Shown: in pieces, positions 1 to 6,295 of the stretch
Numbering within the stretch: position 1 is the stretch's first letter
Layout of the letters: each line of letters begins with the position of its first letter
Source: JAQGMO01 sp050954505
GTDB lineage: Bacteria > Pseudomonadota > Gammaproteobacteria > Burkholderiales > Burkholderiaceae_D
DNA: 14,445 nt
Direction of reading: 5' to 3'
Assembly: GCA_050954505.1 (NCBI GenBank)
Contig: JBPBPY010000069.1
Location: 1-14,445 of the forward strand
Translations under genes and position numbers: made by a program
The notes under the pieces: generated by a model
What the model saw: only the letters and a program-made list of their open reading frames with translations
What the model was told of the DNA's origin: nothing
Database searches by the model: none

Positions 1-2020
1 CGATTCCTGTCGTCAGGCTTGGCTGATTGATTGAAAGATTGAGGATGCTGTAGTTTTGACCTTTCAATGTCCCTGTGAAAGGAGTGCTCGAGGACCCGAC
101 GGGTGCGAACCCGGCATTTCCATTCCAGGTGCCGGTCGTACTCGCATCGATATTTGCTGCCAACGCATAATTACCAGCCAGGTAGGCAGTCGAAGTGCCC
201 ATGCCTTGCAAGCCATAGATGTCCGAAAGCAGCCACGGTGTGGCAGCTGCGCCGGTGCCGCCGCTGGCACGCAGAAAACTTGCCGTGCTGCCGACGGTGA
301 AACTGCCGGCCGTGAATTCCGGCAGGCTGGCCGTGTTCTGTATCCAGTTGCCTTGGGTCAGTGTGAACACACCCACATTCACGGCGCCCGTAGCGCTGAT
401 GGTCTGGCCGGCTCCGGCCGTCAGGGTCAGGCCACCGGAAGTGGAGGTGGTCACCACGGGTGCATTGATGGCAATGGAGCCGGCGGCGTTGAGGGTCAAT
501 GTGGTGGCAGCGTTCCATTGCACCCGGTCGGCAACGGTAATGTTGCCGCTCTGCGTTCCGGAACTGCCGGTGGAGACCACGACGCTGGCAGAGGCCAGGT
601 TGCTTTGCAGCGTGTCGGTATTGAGAATTGAACTATTGCCTGATGCTGCAGAGCCACTGACGCCACTCGATGGCGAACCTGAAATGGTCAAGTCGTAAGG
701 GTCGAGCAGCAGCGTGCCGGTGGTGCCCGCCAAGGCAAGCAAATTGGTATTGCCGCGATAATCAAGCACCCCGGCAGACGAAACTTCCGCGTTTCCACCA
801 TTGCCGCTGTTGCCTTTGGCCTGGGCATCGATACTGCCGTCAAAACGGGTATGCTGATTTGACCATACCACGACCTGGCCGCCATTGCCGCCGGCATTCG
901 ATGCCGCGCTCAGGGTACTGGCGGCGTCAACTGTTACCGAGTTGGCCGTGGTGCTGTCGGCAATTGCCTGTCCGTGCAGACCACCGCCGACCGTAATGCT
1001 GCCGCCGCCCAAGGCGCCGCTGGCGTCGAGCTTGGCGCCCGTCAATTCGATGGCATTGCCGCCAACGGCAATGGTGCCGCCGGAGCTTGTGGCGGACGAT
1101 GCATCGATTGTGCCGGTAATGCTGGTCTTGCCGGAGGGGCCGCTTAAAGACAGCACGATCCTGCCATTGCGGTTTTCCACAGAACGGGCTTCAATGATGC
1201 CGCTATTGTTGGTGATATTGCCAAGCAAGCTGTCGCGCGCGCCGGCCGACATGAGCACCAGGCCGCCATCAGCCACGATCACGCTCTTGTTTTCGACCAG
1301 CGTATCGAAGGTGCTCTTGTCAACCTGGATGTTGACCAGGCTGGCCTCATTGAACGTCAGGGTCACGGCGCTGCCGGCTGCCAGGGCAACCGTGCCAAGG
1401 CGGGCCGTGACCGTGCCCTGGTTGCTGACCTGGTTGCCAAGCAGACCAATATAGCCGCCATTGGCTGCGCGCAGCGTACCTTGATTGACAATGCTGCCGC
1501 TGCCAGTGCCACTGAATTTGTGGACCGTACCTTCGCCCTCGCCGACCAGGTCGAGGGAGGAAGCGATCAGGCCGCCGACATTGACTTGCGCCGATTGGCC
1601 AAACAGGATGCCGCCAGGGTTGATCAGATAAAGCTGGCCATTGGCATTGATATTGCCAAGGATTCGCGTGGCGCTGCCGCCAGTGATGTGATTGATCGCC
1701 AGGCTGGTGGCCGTTGGTTGCAGAAAGTTGACAGTCTCGCCGCTACCGATATTGAAGCTGTTCCAGTTCAGCGAGACATTCTTGCTGGTCTGGTTGATCG
1801 TTGTTGTGGCACCGGACTGGACAACCGACGCGCTGCCCGATACCACCACACCATTTGCCGGTGCGCCATGGGCGAGCGGCGACAGGACGGTAATCGAAAG
1901 CGCCACCGACAGGCTGGCCACGCCGGCGGATGAACTCTTGGTATGCGTACGGGTGGACTCCGCAACCGCAACCCAGGCATTCGCGACTTTACTCCAGATT
2001 AATCGATAAATGGCGTTCAT
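1..2020 (-). CDS. Two-partner-secretion filamentous-haemagglutinin-like exoprotein, N-terminal part (runs off left edge)
   Basis: Reading the minus strand from the ATG at 2020-2018 gives 673 codons open to the window edge; the C-terminus lies outside. Residues 1-24 match an ESPR extended signal peptide (MNAIYRLIWSK, then NAWVAVAE), followed by a hydrophobic stretch at 33-50 and a likely cleavage near AHGA (50-53). Residues about 56-300 look like the TPS haemagglutination-activity domain: NWNSFNIG, then YLINPGGILFG at 131-141 (NPGG where FHA has NPNG), then Gly/Asn-rich beta-helix repeats. LLLDPYDLTIS (437-447) recurs in this family, and a GLUG-like motif lies at about 636-664. By family knowledge such proteins pass the inner membrane by Sec and the outer membrane through a TpsB partner, acting in adhesion, biofilm or contact-dependent inhibition. 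No TpsB gene is visible here. The Shine-Dalgarno is weak, but the ESPR fixes the start. Family call confident; function unknown. Confidence 0.93.
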   Translation of the reverse strand, partial: MNAIYRLIWSKVANAWVAVAESTRTHTKSSSAGVASLSVALSITVLSPLAHGAPANGVVVSGSASVVQSGATTTINQTSKNVSLNWNSFNIGSGETVNFLQPTATSLAINHITGGSATRILGNINANGQLYLINPGGILFGQSAQVNVGGLIASSLDLVGEGEGTVHKFSGTGSGSIVNQGTLRAANGGYIGLLGNQVSNQGTVTARLGTVALAAGSAVTLTFNEASLVNIQVDKSTFDTLVENKSVIVADGGLVLMSAGARDSLLGNITNNSGIIEARSVENRNGRIVLSLSGPSGKTSITGTIDASSATSSGGTIAVGGNAIELTGAKLDASGALGGGSITVGGGLHGQAIADSTTANSVTVDAASTLSAASNAGGNGGQVVVWSNQHTRFDGSIDAQAKGNSGNGGNAEVSSAGVLDYRGNTNLLALAGTTGTLLLDPYDLTISGSPSSGVSGSAASGNSSILNTDTLQSNLASASVVVSTGSSGTQSGNITVADRVQWNAATTLTLNAAGSIAINAPVVTTSTSGGLTLTAGAGQTISATGAVNVGVFTLTQGNWIQNTASLPEFTAGSFTVGSTASFLRASGGTGAAATPWLLSDIYGLQGMGTSTAYLAGNYALAANIDASTTGTWNGNAGFAPVGSSSTPFTGTLKGQNYSILNLSINQPSLTTGI

Positions 2021-2054
2021 GACCGGGCGTTAAATTGTCTGCAATATTTTCTCG

Positions 2055-2074
2055 GCAGCCCCGGCGTTGGCTGC
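2055..2074 (-). promoter_or_regulatory. Leader hairpin in the exoprotein 5' UTR
   Basis: GCAGCC (2055-2060) and GGCTGC (2069-2074) form a perfect 6-bp stem with an 8-nt loop, between the candidate -10 and the ATG. It could stabilise or regulate the leader. No U-run follows it on the minus strand, so it is not an obvious attenuator. Confidence 0.3.
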
Positions 2075-2109
2075 ACAGAAATATCAGGTTGCCTGTTTAG
2101 TTGAACACA

Positions 2110-2118
2110 ACTATAGCA
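2110..2118 (-). promoter_or_regulatory. Candidate extended -10 promoter for the exoprotein gene
   Basis: On the minus strand the bases read TGCTATAGT, an extended -10 (TGn plus TATAGT), about 90 nt upstream of the exoprotein ATG. No good -35 hexamer sits 16-18 nt further upstream, which fits an extended -10 promoter. The surroundings are strongly AT-rich compared with the neighbouring coding DNA. Confidence 0.45.
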
Positions 2119-2161
2119 AAAATAATTTCCAAGAAGTAATAATGATGTGTGGGGAATTCAC

Positions 2162-2189
2162 AATTTGGGCGACTTTTCGCCACAAATTT
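2162..2189. repeat. Inverted repeat upstream of the exoprotein promoter
   Basis: GGCGA (2168-2172) and TCGCC (2177-2181) enclose a CTTT loop. Imperfect AT arms (AATTT on the left, AAATT on the right) lengthen the structure. It lies 50-75 bp upstream of the exoprotein -10, where an operator could sit. It could equally be a short transcript hairpin. Confidence 0.4.
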
Positions 2190-2348
2190 GCACTAAAAGA
2201 CTTGAAAAAACAATTTCGTTATCGGATCAACATGCTCGCGATGTAGCATTTCATCAAGATGTCGTGTCATTTTTGAAAATGAAGTTTTTCAATGCGCCAC
2301 GAGCATCGTGAGGATTTGAGGAGGAAATATCCGCCTTGGTTGGTTTTT

Positions 2349-2371
2349 CGATCTTGCATTGCGCAAGATCG
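2349..2371. repeat. Perfect 9-bp hairpin (CGATCTTGC / GCAAGATCG)
   Basis: CGATCTTGC (2349-2357) and GCAAGATCG (2363-2371) are exact reverse complements around a 5-nt loop. A run of five T's lies just left of the stem on the plus strand, which reads as A's on the minus strand, so it does not form a canonical intrinsic terminator in either direction. It could belong to a small RNA or be an operator. Confidence 0.5.
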
Positions 2372-2827
2372 TTGGCAACCCGGCAGACAATACAAGGAAA
2401 GCGTATGCAGCACCGGTTGCCTTGGTTCCACCGTCGCAACGCAGTGGCCTGATGCCTGAACATATGTTCGAGCGCTGTACCGGCTAAAGAACATTGTCGT
2501 CCAAATCCGACGCCATGCTGTACCTGTGCAGCGCAACGCCTGTTCAACCAGGAGGCAGTGATCGGCCATCGTACCGACTTGGCAGCCATATCCGTGCGCA
2601 AATGCTTGCAGACCAAAATGTCGAACGTCAACGAAGACACTGCTCGCTGCGTGGTTCGAGAAATGCATGCAGACGCCCGCAGCCTGACTCAAGTGCAGAA
2701 TGAACCACCGGATCGTTCACCCGAAGGGAAATCGCCGGTGACCGGTGTTCCTCTCCCGGCGCCAGAGATAACATTTTGCTACGTTGTTTTTTAAGCTTGC
2801 TAGAAAATTACCAAACCACGAAGTTCG

Positions 2828-2857
2828 TTGATGTGTGGATATCCCCGAATGTAAAAT
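2828..2857 (+). promoter_or_regulatory. Candidate sigma70 promoter for the outer-membrane barrel gene
   Basis: TTGATG (2828-2833) and TAAAAT (2852-2857) are separated by 18 bp and lie about 70 bp upstream of the ATG at 2925. They match consensus at four and five of six positions. The predicted start of transcription would be near 2864. Confidence 0.45.
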
Positions 2858-2924
2858 CAATTCACGCAAAACTGCATTTTTGCAAATCCGTGAACATCTT
2901 ACGACTACCCATTTCGAGAGCTTA

Positions 2925-3599
2925 ATGAAAACAATCATCGTGGCGTGCAGTCTGGTAGCTGGACTTTCCATTGCAGGGACAGTGCGGGCAGAAATGGCGC
3001 TGACGCCAGCCCTGGGTTCGACAGGAGCAAGCGTTCATCTGACGATGCCGATCGAACCCAATATCAATGCACGCATCGGCGTGAATGGTTTCAATTATTC
3101 ACACTCGGCCAGCACGCGCAGCGTCGATTATGATTTCAAGTTGAAATTTAATACGTTTGATGCATTGGTTGACTGGTATCCATCGGATAGCCTGTTTCGC
3201 TTGAGCGGTGGTTTAGCCTATAACAACACCAGGATCGATGCGTATGGTGTGTCGAACACGCAAAACACCTATACGCTCAACGGAACCGTGTATAACGCCG
3301 CCAGTCTGGGCAATCTCGATGGCCGCGCCGATTTCCGTCGGATTGCACCTTATCTCGGCATTGGTTGGGGCAACCCATTCGCGGTGCAAAAAGGCTGGAG
3401 TTTTTCCGGCGACCTCGGGGTGTATTTCATGGGTTCGGCAAGCACATCGCTTACGCACAGCAACTGCGCTCTACCGACCGTTGCACAATGTACCCAGCTG
3501 ACAAACGATGTGGCGGCAGAAAACGCCAACCTCAACGACAAGGCCCGGGACTACAAGTACTATCCCGTTCTGCGTGTGGGTGCTAGCTACCGGTTCTGA
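2925..3599 (+). CDS. Small outer-membrane beta-barrel protein
   Basis: The product is 224 residues. Residues 1-22 are a clear Sec signal peptide (positive MKT, hydrophobic core, cleavage after VRA), which fixes the start at 2925; GAGAG at 2916-2920 is its ribosome site. The same frame is open back to 2835, but that would bury the signal peptide. The mature part alternates polar and aromatic residues in beta-strand style and ends in SYRF, with the terminal Phe typical of BAM substrates. Cys181 and Cys189 flank an eight-residue loop and may form a disulfide. The strand pattern and size fit small OmpW/CarO-like eight-stranded barrels, but I cannot assign a named family. The gene stands alone with its own promoter and converges on the DoxX-like gene. 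Substrate unknown. Confidence 0.85.
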   Translation: MKTIIVACSLVAGLSIAGTVRAEMALTPALGSTGASVHLTMPIEPNINARIGVNGFNYSHSASTRSVDYDFKLKFNTFDALVDWYPSDSLFRLSGGLAYNNTRIDAYGVSNTQNTYTLNGTVYNAASLGNLDGRADFRRIAPYLGIGWGNPFAVQKGWSFSGDLGVYFMGSASTSLTHSNCALPTVAQCTQLTNDVAAENANLNDKARDYKYYPVLRVGASYRF

Positions 3600-3619
3600 G
3601 TCCCCATTGAAAGTTGAAT

Positions 3620-3638
3620 GCCGGCTGTAAGGGCCGGC
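3620..3638. terminator. Possible terminator hairpin after the barrel gene
   Basis: GCCGGC (3620-3625) and GCCGGC (3633-3638) pair as a GC-rich 6-bp stem with a 7-nt loop, 20 bp after the barrel gene stop. No T-run follows, so this would be a weak or factor-assisted terminator. Confidence 0.3.
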
Positions 3639-3652
3639 CAGTCTCCAGGCGC

Positions 3653-3682
3653 GCCACCCGCTTGTTTTCGCTGCAGGGTGGC
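3653..3682. terminator. Possible bidirectional terminator hairpin between convergent genes
   Basis: GCCACCC (3653-3659) and GGGTGGC (3676-3682) are exact complements around a 16-nt loop. The hairpin lies between the convergent barrel and DoxX-like genes, 27 bp beyond the latter's stop. There is no U-tract on either strand. Confidence 0.35.
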
Positions 3683-3708
3683 CGCCCTTGCTGCCGCAAA
3701 GCCAGCCC

Positions 3709-4140
3709 TTATCGTTGCCTGATGCCGATGGTCCAGATCAGCCAGATCAGACCGGCCTGCAGGAAAAGGCGCAAAGTCAAGAGCACTTCAGGGATGGCAG
3801 GAAACAACTCTGGATGCTGCCACATGTAGAAATTGGCAGGGGTGACGGCGACCGTCAGCAGCAACAATCCCCAGCATGCCGCACGCCGGCTTCGCAGTGA
3901 CCAAAGTCCCAATGCGCCAGCAAGTTCAAATGCGCCGCTGATATACACTGCCTCGATTCGCAGCGGCAGTTGCGGCGGAACGATCTTCAGGAAAAACTGC
4001 GGCGCCAGGAAGTGACCCAGGCCGCCGATCACGAACCATGAAAAGACGATCAGCAGGCCGATGCGCAAGACGACGCGGTTGCCGCGCCGATCCTTGTCGG
4101 GCTGGCCTGTTCGAACTCCGGGTGGGGAATCCCTAGCCAT
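3709..4140 (-). CDS. DoxX-like four-helix inner-membrane protein
   Basis: The product is 143 residues, with a polar, charged first 22 residues and then four hydrophobic helices at about 24-42, 62-82, 86-104 and 118-138. GHFLAP (42-47), IVPPQLP (53-59) and YISGAFELAGALGL (66-79) are the pattern of DoxX-like small membrane proteins (COG4270-type). Their biochemical role is mostly unknown; some relatives are linked to thiosulfate-quinone oxidoreductase or oxidative-stress tolerance. I chose the ATG at 4140, which overlaps the last 8 nt of the upstream metallopeptidase gene and suggests translational coupling. A TTG at 4176 in the same frame would lengthen the overlap. There is no clear Shine-Dalgarno, consistent with coupling. 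Family call fairly sure; function open. Confidence 0.82.
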   Translation of the reverse strand: MARDSPPGVRTGQPDKDRRGNRVVLRIGLLIVFSWFVIGGLGHFLAPQFFLKIVPPQLPLRIEAVYISGAFELAGALGLWSLRSRRAACWGLLLLTVAVTPANFYMWQHPELFPAIPEVLLTLRLFLQAGLIWLIWTIGIRQR

Positions 4141-5218
4141 GATGAAGGTCGGCGACCGAAGCTTCCCGCTTTGCAAGAATCACCTTGTGAATGAATTCGA
4201 GTTTTTCCATCGCCTTGTTCGACAAGGTGAATGGATACGGGTCGGGCATGCCGATGCTGCGATTCAAACTGTTCAGCACATAGGTCAGGGCAAACCAGTC
4301 CGACATCAGGCTGTCGAATGACGTGATGCGCAACGGGCGCGCATCGATCGACAATTCCGGTTCAAGCGCTTTTTTCGGCTTGACCGTCACACCACATGCA
4401 AACGCGGTATCGAGCGTATCGATCATGTGCAGGTAATGCGCCCAGGTTTCCGCCCAGTCTTCCCAAGGATGAGAGCTGGCATAGCTGCTGATGTAGTATT
4501 GCGACCAGTTCGCCGATGGGCCATTGAGGTAGTGCAGACGCAAGGCTTCGCTGTAGGACACCGATTCATCGCCAAACAATTCGCGAAACGGCATATGCCA
4601 TTCCGTGCCAACGATGAGTTGATCAAAATAATAATGCCCGCTTTCATGACGGAAATGGCCCAGCAGGGTGCGGTAGGGCTCATCCATCTGCTCGCGGGTT
4701 TTTTCGCGATGGGCCCCATCGGCTTCCGCAATGTTCAGTGTAATGACGCCATTCAAGTGCCCCGTCATGACACGCTTATTCGGATTGCCTTCAAGAAATT
4801 CAAAACTCATGCCAGTGCGTGAGCCATTATGTTTTGGCTGCGGCTGCAGATGCAATTCCCATAATGAATACAGCAGCCGGCGTTTGGCGGCCTCCAGGCG
4901 GCGCCAATAGACACGGTTTTTCGGGATCGTGAGTGCGGGAATGACGCGCGTGAGCTGGCATGAACTGCACAGGTGAGCAGGCGATTCTGCCGGCAGCATC
5001 CAGTTGCAGACACCTTCAAGCGAATAATTCACGCATTGCCGGAACAGTTGTCCTGAAGTGGTCGCACTCAGGCTGCGCCACTGGTTGTCGCCAGCTGGTT
5101 CATACGTGCTGATGGTGTGCTGCTCCGGCTGGTATCCGAGCATGCGGCCACAGTTGCCGCACTGGGTATTTTCAAAAAATACCTGATGGCCACACCAATC
5201 GCAATGGAATGTTTTCAT
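4133..5218 (-). CDS. Putative zinc-binding metallopeptidase with N-terminal zinc ribbon (COG4307 type)
   Basis: The product is 361 residues. Cys6, Cys9, Cys20 and Cys23 form a CxxC-x10-CxxC zinc ribbon; a second possible metal site uses Cys62, Cys71, Cys84 and Cys87. The catalytic-type motif HESGH (HExxH) is at 191-195, and downstream EDWAETWAHYLH (253-264) could supply the third zinc ligand (Glu or His). This layout matches the bacterial putative zinc-binding peptidase family (Peptidase_Mx, COG4307). There is no signal peptide or membrane segment, so it is probably cytoplasmic. Proteolysis has not been shown for the family as far as I know, so function is inferred from the HExxH motif. It is the first gene of a pair with the overlapping DoxX-like gene. 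The ATG at 5218 starts MKTFHCDWCG, right at the ribbon. No strong Shine-Dalgarno is visible. Confidence 0.9.
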   Translation of the reverse strand: MKTFHCDWCGHQVFFENTQCGNCGRMLGYQPEQHTISTYEPAGDNQWRSLSATTSGQLFRQCVNYSLEGVCNWMLPAESPAHLCSSCQLTRVIPALTIPKNRVYWRRLEAAKRRLLYSLWELHLQPQPKHNGSRTGMSFEFLEGNPNKRVMTGHLNGVITLNIAEADGAHREKTREQMDEPYRTLLGHFRHESGHYYFDQLIVGTEWHMPFRELFGDESVSYSEALRLHYLNGPSANWSQYYISSYASSHPWEDWAETWAHYLHMIDTLDTAFACGVTVKPKKALEPELSIDARPLRITSFDSLMSDWFALTYVLNSLNRSIGMPDPYPFTLSNKAMEKLEFIHKVILAKREASVADLHHG

Positions 5219-5361
5219 AGGTAAAAGTTGATACTGCGTTGGCGCATCGGATAGAGGTAGGGCATCTTAAAGGAGGATTGTTCCTTGCATGCATGCCTGC
5301 CTGTTTGTTCTGCCTCAAGTTAAACCATGTTATTGCAGATAAGGAAGACTTTAAAGCAATG

Positions 5362-5535
5362 TTAATGGCGGCGCCTGTTCATCAACATGAGCATGTCGAA
5401 AATTTTCACCGGCAGGGCGTCTGCAGCAGTCGGGTTCAGATTCGGCGATCCGGGGAACGAGCGGGTGTAGCCGATATCCCCGACGTCCTCTTCCGAAGTG
5501 CACAGAAGCGGGACATATTTGGCTTCGTCGCGCAT
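5362..5535 (-). CDS. Possible small protein of 57 residues, unknown function
   Basis: On the minus strand an ATG at 5535-5533 opens a frame closed by TAA at 5364-5362. The product starts MRDEAKYVPLLCTSEEDVG, continues through a Pro/Asn-rich middle and ends MLMLMNRRRH. Support for coding: balanced amino-acid composition with an acidic EED patch and a basic end, mainly G or C at third positions, and few of the Cys/Trp/Arg runs seen in the competing frames here. GGCGGA a few bases upstream may serve as a ribosome site. An in-frame TGA directly precedes the ATG. It is upstream of the metallopeptidase gene on the same strand with a 143-bp gap. I recognise no family. It could also be the tail of a decayed gene. 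Moderate to low confidence. Confidence 0.45.
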   Translation of the reverse strand: MRDEAKYVPLLCTSEEDVGDIGYTRSFPGSPNLNPTAADALPVKIFDMLMLMNRRRH

Positions 5536-5839
5536 TCAATGTCCGCCCGGCGCCTTGATTCATGTACGGCGCCGCAGACGCTGAACTGGACACAAGCCGG
5601 CGCAGCGCCGTGCGGGGAATGAGCGCGGTGAGGAATGTAAAAAAAAGTCTTGGAGCAGGGTGGCGTCCAGGGATGCACTGATTGAAGTCCATGAAGTTTG
5701 AACAAGAATAGCATAAAACATCCTGGCAACCAGCGCATGCGCCGGGGGTTGTCAAGTGCTGACACCCCGCTTGTTCATGGCTGGAAAAGCCCCTTCATTC
5801 CGAATCAAGGCGTCTGCCAACGCCTGCCAGCTCGCACAC
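5536..5839. other. 304-bp gap with no recognisable gene
   Basis: This lies between the 57-residue ORF and the 3' end of glpM, both on the minus strand. It contains a run of eight A's near 5639-5646, a small GC hairpin (CGGCG/CGCCG at 5598-5610), a GCGCATGCGC palindrome near 5734-5743 and the weak extended -10 listed separately. Frames open on the minus strand across it (5351-5755, 5436-5765) have out-of-frame-like composition. I see no terminator with a U-tract for glpM. Confidence 0.5.
5705..5713 (-). promoter_or_regulatory. Candidate extended -10 upstream of the 57-residue ORF
   Basis: The minus strand reads TGCTATTCT, an extended -10 with five of six matches to TATAAT, about 170 nt upstream of the small ORF and pointing at it. 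No good -35 hexamer is found 16-18 nt upstream. Weak evidence. Confidence 0.25.
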
Positions 5840-6190
5840 TCATGCCGCCGATGGATAAACCCGGTACCAAAGCCCCAGCATCAGCCCCGCGCAAATCAGC
5901 CACACCAGCGTGGCCAGGCACAAGGTGGGCAGCAAGGGTAGCCGGGTACTGAGAAAGTAGACCGTAATCAGATACGCCGCATAAGGCGCCAGCGACCACA
6001 GGCCAAACAGCGCGGTGGTTTGCAGTGCGCTTGCCGTGCGCGTGGTGCCGACGACGTAATGGGCAATCAGGGCGAAGGTTGGAAACAGCGGCACCAGGCA
6101 GGCGAGGAAAAAATAGCGCGAGCGCGAGGCCAGCGCGATCAACAACACAGCAAGTGCCCCAAGCAGGCATTTGAGAAACAGGGAAAACAT
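5840..6190 (-). CDS. glpM: GlpM-family inner-membrane protein
   Basis: The product is 116 residues and almost entirely hydrophobic, with four predicted helices at about 4-21, 27-47, 57-80 and 85-107. KCLLGALAVLLIALASRSRY (7-26) followed by VPLFPTFALIAHY (33-45) is the recognisable GlpM signature, and the length fits the family. GlpM was named in Pseudomonas aeruginosa near the glycerol genes and reported to affect alginate production; its molecular function is unclear. The frame is open back to 6256, but the ATG at 6190 has a good ribosome site (CGGAG at 6196-6200, 5-nt spacing) and starts directly at the first helix, so I chose it. No glp genes are nearby. It stands alone, divergent from the ORF starting near 6296. 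Confidence 0.88.
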   Translation of the reverse strand: MFSLFLKCLLGALAVLLIALASRSRYFFLACLVPLFPTFALIAHYVVGTTRTASALQTTALFGLWSLAPYAAYLITVYFLSTRLPLLPTLCLATLVWLICAGLMLGLWYRVYPSAA

Positions 6191-6195
6191 CGTTA

Positions 6196-6200
6196 CTCCG
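6196..6200 (-). promoter_or_regulatory. Ribosome-binding site deciding the glpM start
   Basis: CGGAG on the minus strand, 5 nt before the ATG at 6190. It favours the short GlpM start over the in-frame upstream start at 6256. Confidence 0.6.
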
Positions 6201-6295
6201 CAGGCAATGAAGCCAGCAGTGTAATGGATCGCCCCTTCGTCTACCGCACCCGCCAAGGAACCGCATTACGCACCATCGATTTTTGGTTGCTGGAC

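Larger units (their letters stand above)
2021..2924. other. 904-bp gap with no recognisable gene
   Basis: This stretch lies between the divergent exoprotein and barrel genes. The first 230 bases are AT-rich and hold the exoprotein promoter and two hairpins. The middle (about 2250-2790) is more GC-rich and has modest open frames on both strands, for example minus 2254-2640 and 2267-2692. These overlap each other, are rich in Cys, His, Arg and Trp as out-of-frame translations usually are, and match no family I recognise. A 9-bp-stem hairpin sits at 2349-2371. The last 100 bases hold the barrel gene promoter. Part of it could be a decayed gene or an unannotated small RNA; neither can be shown from the sequence alone. 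Confidence 0.6.

Noticed and set aside
219..1454. Plus-strand open frames at 219-698 and 885-1454
   Set aside because: Shadows of the exoprotein; the minus frame is open for 673 codons with ESPR, TPS and GLUG features.
2254..2692. Two overlapping minus-strand frames of 128 and 141 codons
   Set aside because: They compete for the same bases, are rich in Cys, His, Arg and Trp, lack a clear ribosome site and match no family I know. Kept only as part of the gap description.
5239..5622. Plus-strand frame of 127 codons near an AAGGAGG sequence at 5270-5276
   Set aside because: The Shine-Dalgarno-like bases are not at a proper distance from a start in this frame, and the translation is less protein-like than the minus-strand 57-residue ORF it overlaps.
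5639..5646. Run of eight A's (T's on the minus strand) as an intrinsic terminator for glpM
   Set aside because: No convincing GC-rich stem lies directly before the T-run on the minus strand.
6020..6295. Upstream extension of the hypothetical gene ending at 6919
   Set aside because: Most of this extension is antisense to glpM; the first plausible start clear of glpM and its ribosome site that I could support is 6296.
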